Shown one piece after another: positions 35,895 through 44,663 of a stretch of DNA of 64,000 nt. Position 1 is the stretch's first letter. Each line of letters begins with the position of its first letter. The notes under the pieces are model-generated. The model did no database searches. It was not told the origin of the DNA and saw only the letters and a program-made list of their open reading frames with translations. The stretch is from Pirellulales bacterium. GTDB lineage: Bacteria; Planctomycetota; Planctomycetia; Pirellulales; JAEUIK01. A program made the position numbers and the translations under genes. The stretch spans positions 37,344 through 101,343 of the forward strand of contig JAIBBY010000013.1 of assembly GCA_019694455.1 (NCBI GenBank), in the 5' to 3' direction.

Positions 35895-36950
35895 TTACGG
35901 ACTGGCGATGCCGAGCGATGCTAACGTTTGCCGGGCCTTCTCCGCCTTGATGGGCAGATAACCATCTTTTTGAACATGCTCTTGTCCCTGGCGGCTGAGA
36001 ATGTACTTGATGAACTCGCGCCGCAATGGGTCGAGTTTGGCGCCGGGCTGGTAATTGATCGTCAGCCACAAATAGCGAGCAAGCGGATACTCCCCGGAGT
36101 AGGCGTACTTGGGTTCGGCCGCGACGGCGGACTGGCCAGATTCTTCGGCGAGCGGCAACGCCCGCACATCGGCGCTGCGATAGCCAATTCCGCTGTAGCC
36201 GATCGCGCTGGGATCGCTGCCGACTCCTTGCACGACCGATGAACTACCCGGTTGTTCTTTGACAGAATCCTTGAAGTCGCCCCCTCCCAGCGCGTGGTCC
36301 TTGAAGTAGCCGTAGGTGCCCGAAGCGGCGTTGCGGCCATACAGCTCGATGGCGCGAGATTGCCAACCATCGGTCAGCCCCAGATCGCCCCACGTCGAGA
36401 TGTCTTTGCTGTAGCCAAGTTTGCGCGTCTTGGAAAAGATCGCATCGACCTGTGGCAAGGTCAGCGACTCGATGGGATTGTCTTTGTTGACATAGACCGC
36501 CAGCATGTCCATGCCGACGGCTAGTTGCGTCGGTGGGTAGCCGAATTCTTCCTTGAACTGGTCGACCTCGGTCGGCTTGGGATCGCGGCTCATTGGCCCA
36601 AAGGTGGCTTGTCCTTCGACAAGCGCCGGAACTGCGGTAGACGACCCCTTGCCTTCGACTTCGACTTCGACCATGGGATAGTAGGCGCGAAAGCCTTGCA
36701 CCCAGAGCGCCATGATGTTGTTCATGGTGTCGGAGCCGACACTGGTGATGCGCCCCGTAAGCTGTTGCGAAACTGGTTGATAACCAGGCAAGAGCGGGTC
36801 GAGTTCGACCAAGTCGCCGCTCGGATTGGCGCCGGAAGAGGGCGCATCGTCGTCGGCCGCCAAGGGAATGGGGGGCGCGACATTCACGCCGCAGCCGGCG
36901 ACCAGCAGCACACACAAGATGATTGCGAAGCGATGTTGGCAATCAGCCAT
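35895..36950 (-). CDS. pstS: Phosphate-binding lipoprotein PstS
   Basis: A 351-residue phosphate-binding protein. The start gives a lipoprotein signal ending in CVLLVAGC. The mature protein has PstS hallmarks: ITSVGSDTMNNIMALWVQGF, the phosphate-binding loop KGSSTAVPALVEGQATFGPMSR, and NAASGTYGYFKDHALGGGDF. IGYSGIGYRSADVRAL and YLWLTINYQPGAKLDPLRREFIKYILS follow. It delivers phosphate to PstCA. It is the first gene of pstSCAB, 256 bases downstream of the alkaline phosphatase gene on the same strand; a classic pho box is not clearly visible in the gap. Confidence 0.93.
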   Translation of the reverse strand: MADCQHRFAIILCVLLVAGCGVNVAPPIPLAADDDAPSSGANPSGDLVELDPLLPGYQPVSQQLTGRITSVGSDTMNNIMALWVQGFRAYYPMVEVEVEGKGSSTAVPALVEGQATFGPMSRDPKPTEVDQFKEEFGYPPTQLAVGMDMLAVYVNKDNPIESLTLPQVDAIFSKTRKLGYSKDISTWGDLGLTDGWQSRAIELYGRNAASGTYGYFKDHALGGGDFKDSVKEQPGSSSVVQGVGSDPSAIGYSGIGYRSADVRALPLAEESGQSAVAAEPKYAYSGEYPLARYLWLTINYQPGAKLDPLRREFIKYILSRQGQEHVQKDGYLPIKAEKARQTLASLGIASP

Positions 36951-37158
36951 GACGCTCCCGAAGTTCGCTCACTTCGCAGCGCGCCGTGTGGAATGCTGCC
37001 CAATCCACCAAGCGTGATTTTGACACGATGTTTCCAGCTTACGCGGTGGCCGATCCATGTCCCTGCGATGCCAGTATTGTCGGAGCGAAGCGTGAAAGCT
37101 CGGCAAAGGAATTGTGAAGAATCGATGAAGCGCGGCGCGCCACGCGGAACAAGCGACC

Positions 37159-37178
37159 GGCGCAAAAGGATTTGCGCC
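37159..37178. repeat. Perfect 8-bp inverted repeat between phosphatase gene and pstS
   Basis: GGCGCAAA (37159-37166) and TTTGCGCC (37171-37178) with an AGGA loop, 28 bases beyond the stop of the phosphatase gene. It has no T-run, so it may be a weak terminator, or an operator serving pstS. Confidence 0.4.
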
Positions 37179-37206
37179 GATTACGTCGCCGGCGTTCATC
37201 GTTTGG

Positions 37207-38856
37207 TCATTCGATCGCCTCGGCCGCGGGGTCCACGGTGGCCGCCGCCGGCGGATCGACGCCTAACACACGGGCCAGCGTGGGGCCCATATGAGCGGGA
37301 CTGACGCGAGCGGAATATTTGCCCGGCTTGATGCCGGCCCCCATGAACACCAGCGGCACGTGAGAATCGTATTGCCAGGGGCTGCCGTGCGTGGCGGTGC
37401 TGCTGCCGAGAATGGCGTATGGCGCGAGCACCCAAAGCACCTCGCCCGAGCGGCGCGGGTGCAACATGAGTCGAAACTGTTCGAACAAGCCGTTGCCAGA
37501 GTTAGCGGCCAGCAGTTCGGCGCGGGTATGCGCCGCGGCGATGGATGGCATTTCCAAGAGGGCCGCGCGCACGATTTGTTGCGCTTGCGCGCAGCGGTCG
37601 GCCGCCAGTTCGGGGATGCTGACATTGAGATAGACGATGCCCGGCTCCACACGGTCGACATAGCTGCGACCTTCGGCCGGCGCACCCAACTCGCGTTGCA
37701 ATCGCTCCTCCAGCCGCGGCTTGAGCGAAGCCAGATTGCCGAGCGGATTGCGCGAGCCCGGCAGCTTGAACTTGACGGCGAGTTCGGGGATTGGCGCCAC
37801 GCCATGATCCGACGAGAGCGCGAACGTCCAAGGCGCCCCCTTAAGCTGCTCGTCGATAAAGCGAAAAAGTTCCGCCAGTTGGCGGTCGGTCTGGATGGTG
37901 ATCTCTTGCACTTCCAAGCTGTGCGGCCCAAACGCGTGGCCCACATAGTCATTGGCCGAGAGGCCAATGCAGATCAAGTCGGGATATTCGTCTTGCCCTA
38001 GCTTTTCGAATTCAATCAAGCGCTGCGCGGCGCCGATCGTAAGCTGGTTGGCGAACGGGGTGATGCTCAGCGCGTCGTAATACTTGGGGTGCGTGGCCGG
38101 CGGCAACTGGTGCGGAAACTTGTTGCCGAACACCGGCGGATTCATCTCATACGGATTGTCGTCCGGCACATAGAGGTGGTACTTCGCGGGGTCGAGCGAC
38201 AACTCCCAAGCCTTGCCGCCAAAGGCCTGCGCGGCGCCTTCTTCGTTGTAGTTGCGAATGTAGCCCGGCAAGTCTTTGCGGTAGTACTGACTGGTGATCC
38301 AGCCGCCCGTTGATCCGTCGAACCAATACGAGGCGTCGGCCGCGTGGCCGCTCATGAGCACGCCGGCGCGATCCTTCCATGACACGCCAAATACCTTGCC
38401 TTTGCCTTCGGTCGACAGCTTGATGTTGTCCCCCAAGGTGGGCGCGAGCAGGTTGCGCGGTGACACGGCCTCGCCGGGGGAGGTGCTGCCGACGGCCGGG
38501 CTGCTCGAATCTTCAACGCAATTGACGTTCTTGCCGGTTTCGCGGTCGTACCAGGAGTTGGCAATAATGCCGTGCCGATTGGGATCGGCGCCGGTGAGCA
38601 TGCAGGCATGACCGGGGGCCGTGATGGTCACCGCGTGCCGGTGATGGCAGTTGATGAACCAGGCGCCTTTTTGATCGAATTGCTGAAACGCGCCGTCGAG
38701 CTGCCACTGATCGCGGAACAACGACAGGTAGCGGGCGGGGAATTGATCGACGCTAACGACCACCACCAGTCGCGGCATCTCGGCGGCCACCAAGCCCGTG
38801 GATGTGGCGAAGCAGCACACTAGCGCAAGCAGCAAGCGGCGAACTGCAAAGAGCAT
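37207..38856 (-). CDS. PafA-like alkaline phosphatase, exported
   Basis: A 549-residue phosphatase of the nucleotide pyrophosphatase/PafA group. ATG 38856 follows CAGGAG at nine bases and begins a signal peptide (MLFAVRRLLLALVCCFATSTGL). Catalytic motifs: VVVVSVDQFPARYLSLF (metal Asp), HAVTITAPGHACMLTGADPNRHGIIANSWYDRE in which the Thr of VTIT/TAPGHA is the probable nucleophile, WTFALSSDHGVAPIPE (metal Asp-His), and a late SPWQYDSHVPLVFMGAGIKPGKY (metal His). PafA enzymes release phosphate from phosphomonoesters without phosphate repression in Bacteroidetes. Placed next to pstSCAB, it suggests a phosphate-scavenging module. A long upstream reading frame to 39348 was rejected as start. Confidence 0.88.
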   Translation of the reverse strand: MLFAVRRLLLALVCCFATSTGLVAAEMPRLVVVVSVDQFPARYLSLFRDQWQLDGAFQQFDQKGAWFINCHHRHAVTITAPGHACMLTGADPNRHGIIANSWYDRETGKNVNCVEDSSSPAVGSTSPGEAVSPRNLLAPTLGDNIKLSTEGKGKVFGVSWKDRAGVLMSGHAADASYWFDGSTGGWITSQYYRKDLPGYIRNYNEEGAAQAFGGKAWELSLDPAKYHLYVPDDNPYEMNPPVFGNKFPHQLPPATHPKYYDALSITPFANQLTIGAAQRLIEFEKLGQDEYPDLICIGLSANDYVGHAFGPHSLEVQEITIQTDRQLAELFRFIDEQLKGAPWTFALSSDHGVAPIPELAVKFKLPGSRNPLGNLASLKPRLEERLQRELGAPAEGRSYVDRVEPGIVYLNVSIPELAADRCAQAQQIVRAALLEMPSIAAAHTRAELLAANSGNGLFEQFRLMLHPRRSGEVLWVLAPYAILGSSTATHGSPWQYDSHVPLVFMGAGIKPGKYSARVSPAHMGPTLARVLGVDPPAAATVDPAAEAIE

Positions 38857-38989
38857 CGGCGGAGTCTCCTGGGTGGCAGGCTCAAAGCCGCCATTATACG
38901 AGAATCGCCGGCGAATTGCGGGCGGAAAATGGCGGATGGCGAGACTCGGCGGCGCCAATGCACGGCCGCTTGCCCGATGGTCTAAATTA

Positions 38990-39577
38990 CTATTTCGCAA
39001 GCAGGCCGGAGATTGCCGATTGAATTCGGTCGGCCATCGTAGCTGCGCGTGGCTCGGTGGCGCGGCCCACGGGCGCAGCCGATGCGGCCGTTTCCGCCGG
39101 CTCTGCAAACGACACTGGCGCGATCGGCGCATCGATCGGCCGCACGTCCATCGCGTCGGCGGCCACCAGTTGCGGCGGTGGTCCCGAGTCTTGCTGGGCG
39201 GCGCGGCACGAGCAGCAATCGGCGCACAGCGTCTCGACCACCCACTTTGTAGTGGGGATCTTGCGGACCACCTCAGTCTTGACCGGCACGCGGCGAGTGC
39301 GAACTTGCGCACAGTTCGACTTCCATATGTCGGCGCACCAGGCGCCACACTCGTCGCATCCGCGCGCTACCCCACACTTATGGCCGCACTTGGGGACGCA
39401 AAAGTCTTCGCATTTCACATCCCAGCAAACCTTGACGACCTCTCGGAACGAAGGCTCAGGCCGACAGACCTTGCGCAAATTGCAACAGCCGCCACAGCGA
39501 TCGCAGTGGTCGCCAGCGCTAGCGGACGCGGAAACCAAAGCGGCAAGAGAAACGAAGACCGCCGCAACACGTGCCAT
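38990..39577 (-). CDS. Cysteine-rich exported hypothetical protein
   Basis: A 195-residue protein of a type often seen in planctomycetes. It has a signal peptide (MARVAAVFVSLAALVSASASA) followed by a Cys-dense region: CDRCGGCCNLRKVC, VCWDVKCEDFCVPKCGHKCG, CDECGAWCADIWKSNC. The stretch VPVKTEVVRKIPTTKWVVETLCADCC then resembles planctomycete T-K-W/Y-V-repeat surface proteins. The last 70 residues are Pro/Ala-rich. The many Cys pairs suggest disulfide cross-linking or metal binding outside the cytoplasm; planctomycete cell walls contain such proteins. No enzymatic motif is present. Confidence 0.75.
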   Translation of the reverse strand: MARVAAVFVSLAALVSASASAGDHCDRCGGCCNLRKVCRPEPSFREVVKVCWDVKCEDFCVPKCGHKCGVARGCDECGAWCADIWKSNCAQVRTRRVPVKTEVVRKIPTTKWVVETLCADCCSCRAAQQDSGPPPQLVAADAMDVRPIDAPIAPVSFAEPAETAASAAPVGRATEPRAATMADRIQSAISGLLAK

Positions 39578-39733
39578 GATCGCAACCTCATTGGTCAGTC
39601 AATTCAATGACTAACGGTTTAGGTCGGTCGCAGCGGACCCAACGATTTTGCCGGCCGGCGCGCAATCGACAGAAATTGCCGGCCTTACCGCGGCGCCAGC
39701 GACAAAGCTTTCGCATCCGGCAAAGCTTGCCGG

Positions 39734-41227
39734 CTACGCGATGATCTCGTAAATGGGCTGCCCGTAGTCGATTTCCAGACGCTTGCGGCCGGGAATCTCC
39801 AGCTTGCGGGGGTCCAGCCCGAGTTGGTGCATCACGGTGGCGTGCAAATCGGTGACGTAGTGGCGCTCTTCGACGGCGTGGAAACCCAGCTCATCGGTGG
39901 CGCCATGCACAACGCCACCCTTGATGCCGCCGCCGGCCAACCAGATCGAAAAGCCGTAGGGGTGATGATCGCGGCCGTCGCTGCCTTGAGCGCCCGGCGT
40001 GCGGCCGAACTCGGTGCCCCAAACTACGAGCGTTTCGTCCAAGAGCCCGCGCCGCTTGAGATCTTTGATGAGCCCGGCGATGGGGCGATCGACTTCGCCG
40101 CAGAGCTTGGTGTGCCCTGCCTTGAGGCCGCCATGGGCGTCCCAAGCGCCGGCGCCGCCATTGGAGCCGTGATAAAGCTGCACAAAGCGCACGCCGCGCT
40201 CGACCAGTCGGCGCGCCGCCAGGCATTGTTGACCGAACTCGCGGGTCGCGTCCTGATCCAGGCCGTACAGCGCGTGCGTGCTTAGCGTCTCGTCTTCGAA
40301 GCGCAACACCTCGGGGACCGCCATCTGCATGCGAAAGGCGAGCTCGTACGACTTGATGCGCGCGCGCAGCGCGGCGTCGTTGGGATACTCGACCGCGGTC
40401 AGGCCGTTCAGTTGATTGAGCAGCGCAAGCTCGCCCTCTTGTTCTTCGCGGTACTGGCTGGCGCCGGGCTTGGCATAGGGAAGCGGATTGGCGGGATCGG
40501 TCTTGAGTTGCACGCCGGCATGTTCGGGCCCGAGATAGTTCGAGCCATGTCCTCCCTTACCGCCGCAGCAGTCGGCCAAGGGCGTGCCCAGGACCACGAA
40601 CTGCGGCAACTCGTCATTGAGCGAGCCAAGTCCGTAGTGAATCCAGGAGCCAATGGTCGGAAATTGCCCTTCCAGCGAGTGACGGCCGGTATGGAATTGC
40701 AGTTGGGCGCCGTGATTATTGTCGGTGGTCCACATCGAGCGAACGATGGCCAGATCGTCGACCACCTCGCCGAGGCAGGGCCACCAATCGCTCATCTCGA
40801 TGCCACTTTGCCCCCGCTTGCCGTAGCCGACCTGCAGGGGATAGATCTTGGGATGCACCGTGTGCAGACCAGCGATCACCTCGCGCAGGTTCTTCTTGAG
40901 AAACGGGGAATCGAGCGTCTGCTTGTACGGTGATTCTTCGATCGTCTTGCCGGCGTATTGGTTCAGCGCGGGCTTGGGGTCGAAGCTCTCCATGTGGCTC
41001 GTGCCGCCAATCATGAAGAGCCAGATCACGCTCTTGGCCTTGGGCGCAACTTGGGCAATGGCCGGTGAGGACACAATGGCCTCGCCGGCGCGCGCAATGC
41101 CGTCGCGCGCCAACAGCGAACCAAGGGCCAGCCCCGTCAGCCCCATACCGACATCCGACAGGAAGGCGCGGCGATGCACTCCGCCACGGTGGGGCCACGA
41201 CTGTTCACTTTCGCGGGAGTAGGTCAA
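39734..41227 (-). CDS. DUF1501 exported protein, copy 2
   Basis: A 497-residue DUF1501 protein, the second in the window. The start is TTG 41227, nine bases after GGAGG; a longer TTG start at 41266 is less likely. The Tat-type signal HRRAFLSDVGMGLTGLALGSLL is followed by KSVIWLFMIGGTSHMESFDPKP, NNHGAQLQFHTGRHSLEGQFP, GVRFVQLYHGSNGGAGAWDAHG and VVWGTEFGRTPGAQGSDGRDHHPYG. The C-terminal DLHATVMHQLGLDPRKLEI matches copy 1. It lies 346 bases downstream of PSD1 copy 2 on the same strand, so the two probably form one operon, but less tightly than the first pair. Confidence 0.9.
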   Translation of the reverse strand: MTYSRESEQSWPHRGGVHRRAFLSDVGMGLTGLALGSLLARDGIARAGEAIVSSPAIAQVAPKAKSVIWLFMIGGTSHMESFDPKPALNQYAGKTIEESPYKQTLDSPFLKKNLREVIAGLHTVHPKIYPLQVGYGKRGQSGIEMSDWWPCLGEVVDDLAIVRSMWTTDNNHGAQLQFHTGRHSLEGQFPTIGSWIHYGLGSLNDELPQFVVLGTPLADCCGGKGGHGSNYLGPEHAGVQLKTDPANPLPYAKPGASQYREEQEGELALLNQLNGLTAVEYPNDAALRARIKSYELAFRMQMAVPEVLRFEDETLSTHALYGLDQDATREFGQQCLAARRLVERGVRFVQLYHGSNGGAGAWDAHGGLKAGHTKLCGEVDRPIAGLIKDLKRRGLLDETLVVWGTEFGRTPGAQGSDGRDHHPYGFSIWLAGGGIKGGVVHGATDELGFHAVEERHYVTDLHATVMHQLGLDPRKLEIPGRKRLEIDYGQPIYEIIA

Positions 41228-41573
41228 CGCAAGTAACCTCCGGTCCTGAACTGCACGCGGGCGCAAGGGTCACCGAGGGAGCGCGTGCCGCATTGTATCG
41301 CGCGGGGGGACGCCGCCGAAGCATTGGTTTTTGTACATTCCGCACGGCTATGTCTGGCCAATTCGCACTGCCAGGTTTTCGGAAGAACAGGGGGGTAGTC
41401 TCCGACAACTCCGTCTTCCAAGCGCCGACTCCAAGGTAGCAAACGCGTCGACACCTGTTGCGCAGTAATGATTTGTGTCGACGGCATATCGGAACCGCGG
41501 CCGCCTCGGTTTTCGGAGTTTTCGGAAATCGCTTGCGACAAGGTTTGGCGGCTCTCCGAATACCCGCGGCGCG
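41228..41573. other. Intergenic interval between DUF1501 and PSD1 (copy 2)
   Basis: A 346-base stretch between same-strand genes. I see no convincing coding frame, no T-tailed hairpin and no clear promoter. The unusually large spacing compared with the 4-base gap of the first pair is its only notable property. Confidence 0.4.
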
Positions 41574-44345
41574 TCACCGAATCGAAACAAAGTCGTTGTG
41601 GTTAATCAGCACATGCACCAGTCCGGCGCGGGCGCGCGATTCTGGATCGGCGCCAGCAGACGGCTGCTCGGCGCCAAACGGCGCTAATTGATCTGGCTTG
41701 GCAAGCAGTTGAGATTGGTTAGCCATAAAGGCCATGCAGGCGTCTCGTTCAACGTCGGTTGGCTGACGGCTGAGAATCGCCTCGTATGCCAGAGACACAA
41801 AGCGAATCTGCCGCTCTTCGCTGGTCATCGCGGCCGCGGCCTCGCTCCAGAGCTTGTCGGCCAGCACTCCAGAATTCCGCATGGCAAATTGGCTATTGAG
41901 CAGCGCCAACGCCTGCTGCGGCACTATGCTTTCTGTACGGCGGTAGCCTTCCTCAACATTTGGTTGATCGAACAATTGCAGGAACACCACCCGCTTCTCA
42001 TTGGCCTGGCGGTAATACAGGCTGCGTCGGTTGGTGTCGTCTGCGGCGACCTGTTCCAATTCGGGGCCGCCGCGAGAACGATCGAGCGCGCCGGCAATGC
42101 TTAGCAGCGAGTCGCGCACCGCTTCGGCGTCCATGCGCCGCGAGTTCATCCGCCAGACATAGCTGTTGTCGGGGTCGACTTTGTAATTCGGATCGTCGGG
42201 CCCACCGGGGGTCGACTCCATTTTGTAGGCGGCCGAAGTCACGATCATCCGATGGAGTCGCTTCATGCTCCAGCCATTTTCCATCAGTTCCACGGCCAGC
42301 CAGTCGAGCAGCGCCGGGTGCGTCGGCTCGCGACCGTTCAGCCCAAAGTCGAAGACCGTGGAAACCAGCGGCTGGCCAAAATGCCGCATCCAAATATGGT
42401 TGACTGCGACTCGAGCGGTGAGTGGGTTGTCGCGCGCGACGATCCAGCGAGCCAGCGCCAAGCGCCTGCCGGTGCTGGTGGCAGGATATTCGGGCAGGTA
42501 AGGAGTGAAGTCGGAGGGGGCGAGTTGCGCCGCGCGGGCGTCGTCAACCGCCTTCTTGGCTTCGGCCAGTTTGGCCTCGGCGGCGGCGACAGGCTTCTTG
42601 GTTGCCTCGTCGTTGGGATTGAGCTTGCCTTGAGCCTGGACCAACGCTTGCTCGGCCGCGAGCAGTTTCAATTCGGCATCGGCCACCTTGGCGGATCGCT
42701 CGGCAAGTCCCGCAGCCAGCGCCAGGGCGGGCGCGTCTTCGCCGGGTGGCTGAGCGGTCTTAGCACGGCCGGCGGCCGTTCGCATGGCGAACGAAACCAG
42801 ATCGGCCTCGGCCTTGGCTACCCGCCGGGCGGCCAGCGCTTGTTCGGCTTCGAGATGCTTGATTTCAGCCTCTGGAGTGGTTGGCTCGTTGGCCGCTGGC
42901 GCGGAGGCTGGATCGGCGGCGGGCGCTGCTGCGGCAGCCACCAGTTGCTTGTGCCGCTCGCGGGCTGCCGCCAACTTGGCGGTGATTTCGTCGAATATCT
43001 GCTTGGCGGCTGTCACTTCGCTCGTGAGGTGCTTGGTGACCGTTTCCTGCACCACCGGGTCGAGGCTGGGATACCAGGCCGCTAGCGGCAACTGGACCGG
43101 CTGAATCTCCAACGCCACATCGCCAAAGACCGCTGGCAGGCCAGGGGTCAACTCTTGCGACTTGTCGGGATCGCGTTCGTCTCCCCGAGTGAACAAATAG
43201 GTCGGCGTGCCGTGATGCGCGTCGTACGCACGTACCAAGCCGTCCTTTTCGGTGAGCGGTTGCCCGGCAACCACGTCGGTGCGAATGTCGTGCGGTTCGA
43301 AGAAGGCACGGAGGCGATAGAAGTCGCTCTGCGCGATTGGATCGTATTTATGGTCGTGGCACTGCGCACAATTGAATGTCAGGCCTAAAAACGCCTTGCC
43401 GGTGTGCTCCACAATGTCGTGAAGCCATAAATTGCGGTTGTACCTGTTCCAGTTGCGCACCAGGTAACCAGTGGCGCGCAAGGTGTCGCGATCCAAGGGC
43501 GCCAGTTCGTCGCCGGCGAGCATCTCGACGACCATCTGATCGTAGCCCTTGTCGGCCGCGAGCGAATCGACAATCCAATCGCGCCAGCGCCAGATGTGCG
43601 GTTGGCTGTTGCGGATCTCCGCGGCATAGCCGTACCAGTCGCTGTAGCGCCAAATGTCCATCCAGTGGCGCGCCCATCGTTCGGCGTGCGCCGGATCGGA
43701 CAACAAGCGGTCGACCACCCGTTCGTAGGCGCCGGCCGACTCATCGGCCAAGAACTCGCGCAGTTCCACCGGGGTGGGAGGCATGCCGATCAAGTCGAGA
43801 TAGACGCGTCGAATGAGCGCCTCTTTGGAGGCTTGCGGGCGCGGTTTGAGGCCGTGTCGCTCGCGCTCGGCAGCCAGAAAGGCGTCGATCGGGTTTGTTG
43901 TCGGATCGGACGATGCCGATGCTGGCAGCGCGGCGCGCACCGGGGGTTGAAAGGCCCAATGCTTCGCCGGGTCGATGGCGGGTTGCTCGTTGGCGGGCCC
44001 CGCCGCGCCCGCGTCGATCCAGGCTTTGATCTTGGCGATTTGCTCTGGCGTGAGGGGCTCTCCCTCGGGGGGCATTTGCCAGCCGTCGGCGCCAGTAACC
44101 ACACGTAGCAAAAGGCTCGCATCGGGGTGATGGGCTTCGACGGCCGGCCCGCTATCCCCCCCTTTGCGGATGGCTGCCACCGTGTCGAGTCGCAAACCTT
44201 GCTCCTGCTTGAGGGGGCCGTGGCAGGCGTAACAGCGCGCCGTTAATACGGGCTGAATATCGCGAGCGTAGTCGACGCTCGCGGGGTCATCGGCCAATGC
44301 CGGCGTCGGAAGCAGCAGAACCATGAACAGCAGGATTTGCCGCAT
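41574..44345 (-). CDS. PSCyt1-DUF1549-DUF1553 (PSD1) protein, copy 2, with coiled-coil insert
   Basis: A 923-residue exported cytochrome-type protein like copy 1. Signal peptide MRQILLFMVLLLPTPALA; cytochrome domain with LTARCYACHGPLKQ (CxxCH) and DGWQMPPEGEP; DUF1549 with DLIGMPPTPVELREF, NPIDAFLAAERERHGL and CAQCHDHKYDPIAQSDFY (second CxxCH); DUF1553 with LARWIVARDNPLTARVAVNHIW, FGLNGREPTHPALLDWLAVELM and VPQQALALLNSQ. Between the two DUF domains is an Ala/Lys/Glu-rich region of about 150 residues ([36 protein letters not shown]) that looks like a coiled coil and is absent from copy 1. It is likely periplasmic. Confidence 0.88.
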   Translation of the reverse strand: MRQILLFMVLLLPTPALADDPASVDYARDIQPVLTARCYACHGPLKQEQGLRLDTVAAIRKGGDSGPAVEAHHPDASLLLRVVTGADGWQMPPEGEPLTPEQIAKIKAWIDAGAAGPANEQPAIDPAKHWAFQPPVRAALPASASSDPTTNPIDAFLAAERERHGLKPRPQASKEALIRRVYLDLIGMPPTPVELREFLADESAGAYERVVDRLLSDPAHAERWARHWMDIWRYSDWYGYAAEIRNSQPHIWRWRDWIVDSLAADKGYDQMVVEMLAGDELAPLDRDTLRATGYLVRNWNRYNRNLWLHDIVEHTGKAFLGLTFNCAQCHDHKYDPIAQSDFYRLRAFFEPHDIRTDVVAGQPLTEKDGLVRAYDAHHGTPTYLFTRGDERDPDKSQELTPGLPAVFGDVALEIQPVQLPLAAWYPSLDPVVQETVTKHLTSEVTAAKQIFDEITAKLAAARERHKQLVAAAAAPAADPASAPAANEPTTPEAEIKHLEAEQALAARRVAKAEADLVSFAMRTAAGRAKTAQPPGEDAPALALAAGLAERSAKVADAELKLLAAEQALVQAQGKLNPNDEATKKPVAAAEAKLAEAKKAVDDARAAQLAPSDFTPYLPEYPATSTGRRLALARWIVARDNPLTARVAVNHIWMRHFGQPLVSTVFDFGLNGREPTHPALLDWLAVELMENGWSMKRLHRMIVTSAAYKMESTPGGPDDPNYKVDPDNSYVWRMNSRRMDAEAVRDSLLSIAGALDRSRGGPELEQVAADDTNRRSLYYRQANEKRVVFLQLFDQPNVEEGYRRTESIVPQQALALLNSQFAMRNSGVLADKLWSEAAAAMTSEERQIRFVSLAYEAILSRQPTDVERDACMAFMANQSQLLAKPDQLAPFGAEQPSAGADPESRARAGLVHVLINHNDFVSIR

Positions 44346-44663
44346 GAGGATGAAACCAAATTGAGAATCTTGCGCGTGACTTACGCTACGAGGCTAACCC
44401 ACGCGGCAACGGGTGGTCAATCATTTGGGCCCTTGCTTGCGTCCCCGTCGCGGCGTTCGCCGGCAAGATAGTAGCTGATCGGCGGAGCAGCCGGCGCGCC
44501 GGCTCATTGTGGCGCCGGTAGGCGAGCACTATTCTGTTAGGCGACTGATAACCGCAGAAACTGGTTGCAACGGATAGCGGGCGGACGATTTGACTGAGCC
44601 GATCGGTTGGTCCGAACCGCGCTATCCGAATGCGAGACACTCTTAACACAGAAAGGCTTTCTC
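44346..44663. other. Divergent intergenic region
   Basis: A 318-base gap between PSD1 copy 2 (minus) and the DUF6263-like gene (plus), which must contain both promoters. No RNA gene, strong hairpin or credible ORF was seen. Confidence 0.35.

Noticed and set aside
39001..39348. N-terminal extension of the alkaline phosphatase frame up to 39348
   Set aside because: It overlaps the Cys-rich gene on the same strand in another frame, is Arg/Pro-rich, and the signal peptide begins at 38856.
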